A DNA stretch of 8,230 nt. Origin: an uncultured Prevotella sp. GTDB taxonomy: Bacteria > Bacteroidota > Bacteroidia > Bacteroidales > Bacteroidaceae. Of the stretch, positions 6,723-8,230 are shown piece after piece. Each line of letters opens with the position of its first letter. The stretch's first letter is position 1. The stretch is taken from contig CALBYK010000095.1 of assembly GCA_937889855.1 (NCBI GenBank), forward strand, positions 1 to 8,230, written 5' to 3'. The position numbers and the translations under genes are program-made. A model generated the notes under the pieces. The model saw only the letters and a program-made list of their open reading frames with translations, searched no databases and had not been told where the DNA came from.

Positions 6723-7814
6723 CTAATGCTTCCTCCATTTTGCAGGCGAACTGCCTTCTTTCTCTGTGAATATCTTCGTGAAGTAGCTCAGCGACATGAA
6801 TCCCGAAGCCTCCGACACTTCCGCCACTGTCTTTCGTGGCTCCTCCATGAGCAGTTGTTTGGCATACTCAATGCGGTGGGCAGCTATCCATTCGCGGAAC
6901 GACACGTGGAACGTAGCTTTGATGTAGGCCGAGAGATAGGTGCGGTTGGTGCCGAGCTCCAGTGCCAGTTCCTCGATGGTCAGTCCCTGACGTGTGAAGC
7001 CGTTGCCGGCGAGCCATCCTTTGAGATTTTTTTCTATGGTGGCGTGGTAGGCAGGAATGTCGGTAGATGCGGTGTCAGTGTCGTCGGTTGTGGCAGTTTC
7101 GCTTTCAAGGATGCTCTCCACCTGCTCGTAGAAAAGTAGGTAGTTCATATAAGAGCAGTAGAGATAGATATAGAATGGTATGGACGACAGAATCCAGACG
7201 AATACATACTTGTCGGGCAGGAAAGTCCACACTCCGCAGCTCACGCCGTAAATCAGTGCCCACCACGTGAATATCGACATCCACCGTATGTAGGCGGCAA
7301 TGTGCTCGGAGTGTGTGTCGTCGAACAGACTCACGGCGCGGCGATAGGTGAGTATCAGTCGCCGCGAGAGCATTATTCCGTATGCCAGCAGACACAGTGC
7401 CATCGCCATCAGTCCCGTGTGTTGCCATATGCCTTGTGTAGTGGCAAATATGCAGCAGGCTGTTGCCGTGTAGAGCATCCAATAAGAGATATGGCATGTG
7501 AAGCGGTGCCGTGTGAGATAGGTGCGGTCGAGTAGGGCGGTGAGTGCCGAACTGAAGAGCCAGTAGCAGAGGAAGTAGGTTGATATGTTCATCAGTATAG
7601 CGGCGTTGGGACTGCGGAAGCGCAGTCCGCAGCACAGATGGACGGAGTAGTTGGCAGAAAGCAGCAGCAGAGCAGCTCCCATGATGCGGCGCGAGCGCAT
7701 GTAGTTGGAGAAGATAGGTTTTTCGGGTGTTCTTGCCGTGACAAAGTAGAGGGCGAAGAAGAGCATCAGCACCAGTGCTGTGGTCAGTGAATAGTTGTAT
7801 AATGTATAGTCCAT
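6723..7814 (-). CDS. Membrane-embedded AraC-type transcriptional regulator
   Basis: A 363-residue protein with an N-terminal membrane sensor and a C-terminal AraC/XylS DNA-binding domain. Seven hydrophobic helices are visible, at about 9-26, 44-62, 73-94, 109-126, 134-150, 178-198 and 203-228. Positive loops (R28-R43, R97-R104, R151-R159) alternate as expected for an outside N-terminus and a cytoplasmic C-terminus. An acidic Thr/Asp linker (about 237-252) connects to the double helix-turn-helix domain: TIEELALELGTNRTYLSAYI (279-298), then the second HTH beginning TVAEVSEASGF and ending with SPAKWRKH. It lies upstream of and in the same direction as the fimbrillin-hydrolase operon but is separated by a terminator, making it a candidate regulator of that operon. 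The signal it senses cannot be inferred. Confidence 0.88.
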   Translation of the reverse strand: MDYTLYNYSLTTALVLMLFFALYFVTARTPEKPIFSNYMRSRRIMGAALLLLSANYSVHLCCGLRFRSPNAAILMNISTYFLCYWLFSSALTALLDRTYLTRHRFTCHISYWMLYTATACCIFATTQGIWQHTGLMAMALCLLAYGIMLSRRLILTYRRAVSLFDDTHSEHIAAYIRWMSIFTWWALIYGVSCGVWTFLPDKYVFVWILSSIPFYIYLYCSYMNYLLFYEQVESILESETATTDDTDTASTDIPAYHATIEKNLKGWLAGNGFTRQGLTIEELALELGTNRTYLSAYIKATFHVSFREWIAAHRIEYAKQLLMEEPRKTVAEVSEASGFMSLSYFTKIFTEKEGSSPAKWRKH

Positions 7815-7862
7815 AGTTTTTTAGGTTTGTTACGGTGGTTTTGTAACCGTGTTACGTTGGCA

Positions 7863-7897
7863 TTGTCGCAGCATTACGATAGTCTTGTCGCAGTATT
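7863..7897. repeat. Imperfect direct repeat in the AraC-type gene leader, possible operator
   Basis: TTGTCGCAGCATT (7863-7875) and TTGTCGCAGTATT (7885-7897) match at 12 of 13 positions, with a 22-bp period, close to two helical turns. AraC-family proteins commonly bind direct repeats about 21 bp apart. The pair lies 49-83 nt upstream of the regulator start, so autoregulation is a reasonable inference. The predicted promoter lies further upstream, which would make it a downstream roadblock-type site. Confidence 0.4.
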
Positions 7898-7957
7898 GCT
7901 GTGTAATTGTAATGTTTAATCTTGCGTTTTTTTGTTTCCAGTGAAGAAAAATCAACG

Positions 7958-7965
7958 CAAAGATA
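7958..7965 (-). promoter_or_regulatory. Possible -7 element for the AraC-type gene
   Basis: TATCTTTG on the minus strand fits TAnnTTTG. No convincing TTTG or TTG is found about 20 nt upstream, so the promoter is weak or activator-dependent, or the match is chance. It would give a leader of roughly 135 nt that contains the 22-bp-period direct repeats. Confidence 0.4.
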
Positions 7966-7984
7966 CTAATTTTCCTCATTTATT

Positions 7985-8015
7985 TTTGCTATTTCGGATA
8001 AAATTATTACCTTTG
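7985..8015 (+). promoter_or_regulatory. Sigma-ABfr-type promoter for tRNA-Gly
   Basis: TTTG (7985-7988) and TACCTTTG (8008-8015) are separated by 19 nt, matching both Bacteroidota housekeeping promoter elements. Transcription should begin near 8022, about 14 nt before the mature tRNA. Confidence 0.82.
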
Positions 8016-8035
8016 CACTCGCAATAAAGCGATAT

Positions 8036-8108
8036 GCGGCAATAGCTCAGTTGGTAGAGCACAACCTTGCCAAGGTTGGGGTCGCGAGTTCAAGTCTCGT
8101 TTGCCGCT
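8036..8108 (+). tRNA. tRNA-Gly (anticodon GCC)
   Basis: A full cloverleaf can be drawn. The acceptor GCGGCAA pairs with TTGCCGC (8101-8107). The D arm is GCTC/GAGC with an AGTTGGTA loop. The anticodon stem CAACC/GGTTG has loop TTGCCAA, giving anticodon GCC at 8069-8071. The variable loop is GGGTC, and the T arm GCGAG/CTCGT has loop TTCAAGT. The discriminator base is T, as in bacterial tRNA-Gly. CCA is not encoded. It reads glycine codons GGC and GGU. Confidence 0.97.
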
Positions 8109-8140
8109 CTTTTCATATAGGTAATGGTTTTATAATGAGT

Positions 8141-8164
8141 GGTAGCAGAAATGCTGCCTTTTTT
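8141..8164 (+). terminator. Intrinsic terminator after tRNA-Gly
   Basis: GGTAGCA (8141-8147) pairs with TGCTGCC (8152-8158), 7 bp with one T-G wobble, around a GAAA loop. Six T residues follow directly. It lies 32 nt past the tRNA, so tRNA-Leu probably has its own promoter or depends on read-through. A one-mismatch -7 element, TACCTATG, lies at 8174-8181 without a clear -33 partner. Confidence 0.78.
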
Positions 8165-8197
8165 ATTTACTTATACCTATGCAGACACGACACAGGC

Positions 8198-8230
8198 GCC
8201 GCAATGGTGGAATTGGTAGACACGAGGGAC
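8198..8230 (+). tRNA. tRNA-Leu, 5' part, cut by window end
   Basis: GCCGCAA begins the acceptor stem, followed by T8-G9, a GTG D-stem strand, the loop GAATTGGTAGA and the return strand CAC. This long class II D-loop pattern is typical of bacterial tRNA-Leu. The window ends in the anticodon stem (about GGGAC), so the anticodon is not visible. Confidence 0.85.

Noticed and set aside
6633..7139. Plus-strand open frame of 168 codons over the regulator terminator and HTH region
   Set aside because: Its start lies inside the terminator hairpin and its first residues come from the 15-nt repeat; the rest is antisense to a clear AraC domain.
8117..8180. Inverted pair ATAGGTA/TACCTAT flanking the tRNA-Gly terminator
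   Set aside because: Only 7 bp at a distance of about 50 nt in AT-rich sequence; expected by chance.

Overview
This window looks like a piece of a Bacteroidales chromosome, most likely Prevotellaceae or Muribaculaceae. The evidence is fimbrillin (Mfa-like) lipoproteins with acidic residues after the lipobox cysteine, a DsbD-type thiol reductase, sigma-ABfr-type promoters (TTTG/TTG, 19-20 nt, TAnnTTTG), no Shine-Dalgarno sites, and a tRNA-Gly(GCC) without an encoded CCA end. The family level is inference.

Layout. From 66 to 3480 on the + strand lie a dsbD-like gene and an L-cysteine desulfidase (UPF0597/CyuA) gene, separated by a G/C-rich terminator-like hairpin that ends 13 nt before the second start codon. 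From 3585 to 6481 on the - strand lies a two-gene lipoprotein operon. Its first gene fuses a fimbrillin-like domain to an autoprocessing Ntn hydrolase of the C45/choloylglycine-hydrolase group. Its second gene, 29 nt downstream, is a stand-alone fimbrillin-like lipoprotein. The convergent gap at 3481-3584 is almost filled by a 29-bp near-perfect inverted repeat whose arms are themselves small hairpins. From 6723 to 7814 on the - strand lies an AraC-type regulator with seven predicted membrane helices, followed by a strong terminator and then the lipoprotein operon promoter. At the right end a promoter drives tRNA-Gly(GCC), followed by a terminator and the first 33 nt of a tRNA-Leu cut by the window edge.

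How the genes may work together. DsbD carries reducing power from the cytoplasm to periplasmic thiols, and the desulfidase breaks cysteine to pyruvate, ammonia and sulfide; a shared thiol/sulfur theme is possible but unproven. The most unusual part is the - strand module: a lipid-anchored, probably surface-displayed fimbrillin-hydrolase chimera with a partner fimbrillin-like lipoprotein, sitting directly downstream of a membrane-embedded AraC regulator that could control it. The hydrolase has every expected Ntn catalytic residue and a Gly-Cys self-cleavage junction; its substrate cannot be read from the sequence.
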